A DNA stretch of 64,000 nt from Pseudisothecium myosuroides (lineage: Eukaryota > Streptophyta > Bryopsida > Hypnales > Lembophyllaceae). Shown piece by piece: positions 61,298 through 64,000 of this stretch. Positions within the stretch are counted from its first letter, which is position 1, and each line of letters opens with the position of its first letter. Position numbers and translations under genes: made by a program. The stretch spans positions 3,968,001-4,032,000 of the forward strand of contig OX637296.1 of assembly GCA_951799445.1 (NCBI GenBank), in the 5' to 3' direction. Under the pieces are notes generated by a model. That model saw nothing but the letters and a program-made list of their open reading frames with translations. It was not told where the DNA came from and ran no database searches.

Positions 61298-61947
61298 ATG
61301 ATTGAATGTTCAATGATTATTTTATCAAGAGCCTTGTATTTAATTGGAGAGACTTTGTGCAAAAGGCAATGTAGAATGTCTGGAGGGTTGTTATCTCAAA
61401 TTATGGATGTTGTTATGGCTTACAATTTATATTTTGTCCACAAATATGATGCATTGGGTGTCTTAAATTTGAGTACCATTCAAAAGATCATGGTTGCCTT
61501 GCGCATATTGACTTATGGAATTGTGTCTAATGCAACAAACAAGTATTGCCGAATTGGAGAGAGTATTGCCAAATTGGATTACCAGGGGGCAACAATAACA
61601 TTAACATGTTTGATCACTCTTCTCTTATTTGTGATTTTCTTTCAAATGCTAGTAATGACATGAGTTTCATAATAAAAGGCCATATCTATCTAAGGTAATC
61701 CTTGTTATCAAACAAGGTCTATCTACAATGGGCTTGCTTTGTTCAGACAATTTATGAACTTCAAGATGAAAAATGCAACCATTGCAAATCATTCACAACA
61801 TTATGTACGTACCCATACATCATACTTCACAATATGATTATTGAAGACAAACAACACGACTACAAAAGCTACAACGGCATTATATATTTGTATACATGCG
61901 TAAGGGACTCACTTTTGAAGAATATGCTCAAAGGTCAAAAGAAATAG
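61298..61947 (+). pseudogene. PIF/Harbinger transposase relic
   Basis: The first part (to 61663) contains FVHKYDALGVLNLSTIQKIM, ALRILTYGIVSNATNKYCRI and GESIAKLD. This matches the N-terminal part of plant PIF/Harbinger (HARBI1-like) transposases, where the pattern is YGV-ADA-DEYCRIGES. After stops at about 61661-61700, a second frame (61702-61947) has VYLQWACFVQTI and YIILHNMIIEDKQHD, matching the C-terminal part. The middle with the first two catalytic acidic residues is missing, so the copy is truncated and inactive. A functional enzyme would excise and integrate elements with 3-bp TWA duplications. I did not find its terminal repeats. Confidence 0.7.
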
Positions 61948-64000
61948 AGAGTATTCATATGCATGACAAATTAAACTTTAATCTAATTGATCATCAATGG
62001 AGCATTAAAGGTACTAGCATACATTGAAATGAAAGTGTACTACATCCGACAGTTATCATTTTTCACAGCCATATCAAATTATAGTATATTGATTGATTGT
62101 CAAGTGATTAGTTTTGTAGATTCTGTCTTAATATTTATCCTAGATTTGTGCATATGGCTTATTCATACTATCAAATCGTACAAATCTCGAAAACAAAATA
62201 TTTTATAATCTCTCTCTAGCTTCTAGGTCATAAACAATAAATGAGTTTTGATTGATGGGTATCAACCTTGCACTCCAATTACATATTGAATTTTTAGTCG
62301 AGCTAAGTTATTATTGTCATTAATCCAAAAACAAAATTTTCAAGAACCAGACAATGATACATTTAAATCCAACAGATGGTGATAATAGGAATGAATTAAT
62401 ATTCATTCTATAATACTCATTCTATATTAATTCTTGTTCTAAATTTGTGCAGTAAAGCACTAATAGAGTTCTCGCAATAAGAATTTAAACAATTTAATAT
62501 ACATAAATATTTTAAAGCATAAATCAAATAAAGATTCATGATTGCAATCATAGGGCTACTTTAAGGATAATCCAATTTCCACTTTAATAAACTATTAAAA
62601 TCTTCGTCAGAATCAAAGTATTGTTGTCACTTCAAAATTTCAAAATAAATGAAGCAAATATCGTAATACTTAGAAGCTAAAAAATGGTAGTAATTATGAG
62701 CAAATCACTGCTCATTCTACTTTGTGAACTAAAGCACTAGCAATAATCTCACAAATATGACCTTTGGAACACAATATTTTGATACATAAACCACCAACTC
62801 TAACCCTAAATATACTTTTACAAATTAAATCCGGAAATCCTAAAACAAAATGTAAGATTTCAATTCCAGTCACTCAATGTCCCATACTCCACTAAATTTC
62901 TCTCTAATGTGCACTAGGTGTTCAAAAAATCCAAGAACTACTATTAATAAGAAAAAAATTGATATATAAAGCTTATTTGGAACCTGGTAGGTATGGTGAG
63001 TATTGAGGAGCTTTAAATCTTGCTTGGGTAAGTGCTTTATGGTTTTTAGGAATGAATCCAAGACCAAACCTTACTTGCATCTCTGCAAATTCCATATAGT
63101 GGGCCGACATCTGGAAAGTAGGCCATTTATATGAGTGGCCGAGGTTAATACTGTTGAACTTCTCCTAGACTATTTAAAGCTCTCTTGTACATGTTCAATG
63201 TCTTTAGAAAGTGGTTCCCTCTCGCTATATCCATCATCACCATATCCTTCAACATCATTATCATAGCCATCAAAATCATCAATAGGCAATGAACCTACGG
63301 TGAAGAGAGACGTTGTTGTTGTTGACAAGATGTAGCTGCAATAAGCACTTCAATGGCCTTTCCGCCAACTGCTTTTGAATCCACTTCATCACTTGTTGTG
63401 ACATACAGCTAAGAACTTTTAATCCATGTTTGAATCCAAAATCTCCATTGTCATGTTAAACACTTTAAGATTTGCTGCTTCGAAACGCATTTTAGTTTTT
63501 TTGAGTGATGCTATAGCCATATCTATTGCAACTTTTGTTTGGGTACAATGTAAAGTGACTCTTTTTTTAGAATCATTAACAAAGTAGCTTATGATATGAA
63601 TATAATTTTTTTTAATGAAAGACACTGATACATATTCATTACAAAGTATCACATTGTACTAATAGGGTGGTTTACCTTAAACAAAATGATGACTTTCATT
63701 TAAAAGCCCTACCCTTGATTTCATATACCATGTCACTTTTTTGGCAAATACCTAACCTCTAATTCTAAAGGATTTAAAAATCTATTTAGTAAGGTATTAG
63801 CAACTAACTGAAAATTATAACTTTACATACAATAAACAATCAAAAAATTTTAAAAGCCAACATAGAACCAATGTTTATCGATTACAGAGTACAATTGCAC
63901 AATAAAGAACAAAAGAGACATCATGTTGAAACCACATATGAAATAGTGTCCGGAGCAAATAAATAAATAAATATTAATTACTCTTAGTAGAAGTAACCAA
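61948..64000. other. AT-rich spacer with minus-strand coding-like fragments
   Basis: Between about 63180 and 63660 the minus strand has coding-like pieces: an acidic, Asp/Tyr/Gly-rich segment (IDDFDGYDNDVEGYGDDGY) and a Lys-rich helix-like one (AIASLKKTKMRFEAANLKVF). They are separated by stops. They could be a decayed second ORF of a Harbinger-type element, but this is a guess from proximity. Nothing else is seen. Confidence 0.35.

Overview
The window is nuclear DNA of a land plant. Evidence: two spliced genes whose products match plant-specific family forms (an N-acylated CDK-like kinase and SRP68), a Ty3/gypsy retrotransposon with a tRNA-Asp-type primer site, a mariner-type element whose ends resemble grass Stowaway ends, and a PIF/Harbinger relic. 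Compact introns (roughly 70-700 bp), GC-rich exons and very AT-rich spacers would fit a bryophyte-grade plant, but this is an inference and the species is not identified.

Layout. 1-9755: a large minus-strand Ty3/gypsy element cut by the left window edge. In its own direction it runs: candidate long LTR with a 634-codon accessory frame (9755 to 6288), primer-binding site (6283-6267), gag, protease, RT/RNase H, then integrase running off position 1. It is dead: in-frame stops, a changed RT active-site residue, a frameshift and a 376-bp tandem duplication. 9756-17799: AT-rich spacer with a short-TIR element using TTAA-type targets and an almost perfect 363-bp foldback. 17800-22090: CDK-like kinase gene, minus strand, 8 coding exons, 785 aa. 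22091-24768: CT-rich upstream region, GC-rich minisatellites and spacer. 24769-26645: an inverted repeat with 0.6-kb arms, ending next to the stop codon of an intronless MPP6-like (MPHOSPH6) gene (26644-27411). 27412-51097: about 24 kb of AT-rich gene desert holding many small non-autonomous elements. 51098-56526: SRP68, minus strand, 12 coding exons, 605 aa. 56527-64000: upstream region, spacer and a decayed PIF/Harbinger transposase near 61.3-61.95 kb.

The three cellular genes do not form a pathway: a probable membrane-anchored kinase, a signal recognition particle subunit and an exosome-cofactor-like protein. The most notable patterns are (i) the accessory reading frame placed upstream of the retrotransposon primer site, (ii) a 0.9-1.0 kb element family with CCCCTAAAGGACC ends and 4-bp TTAA/TTAG target duplications, which is piggyBac-like and unexpected in a plant, (iii) the 13.7-14.0 kb foldback, and (iv) the MPP6-like gene with an internally duplicated 49-residue unit beside a long inverted repeat. 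All exon boundaries were read by eye from GT-AG sites and reading-frame continuity; no computation or database search was run.
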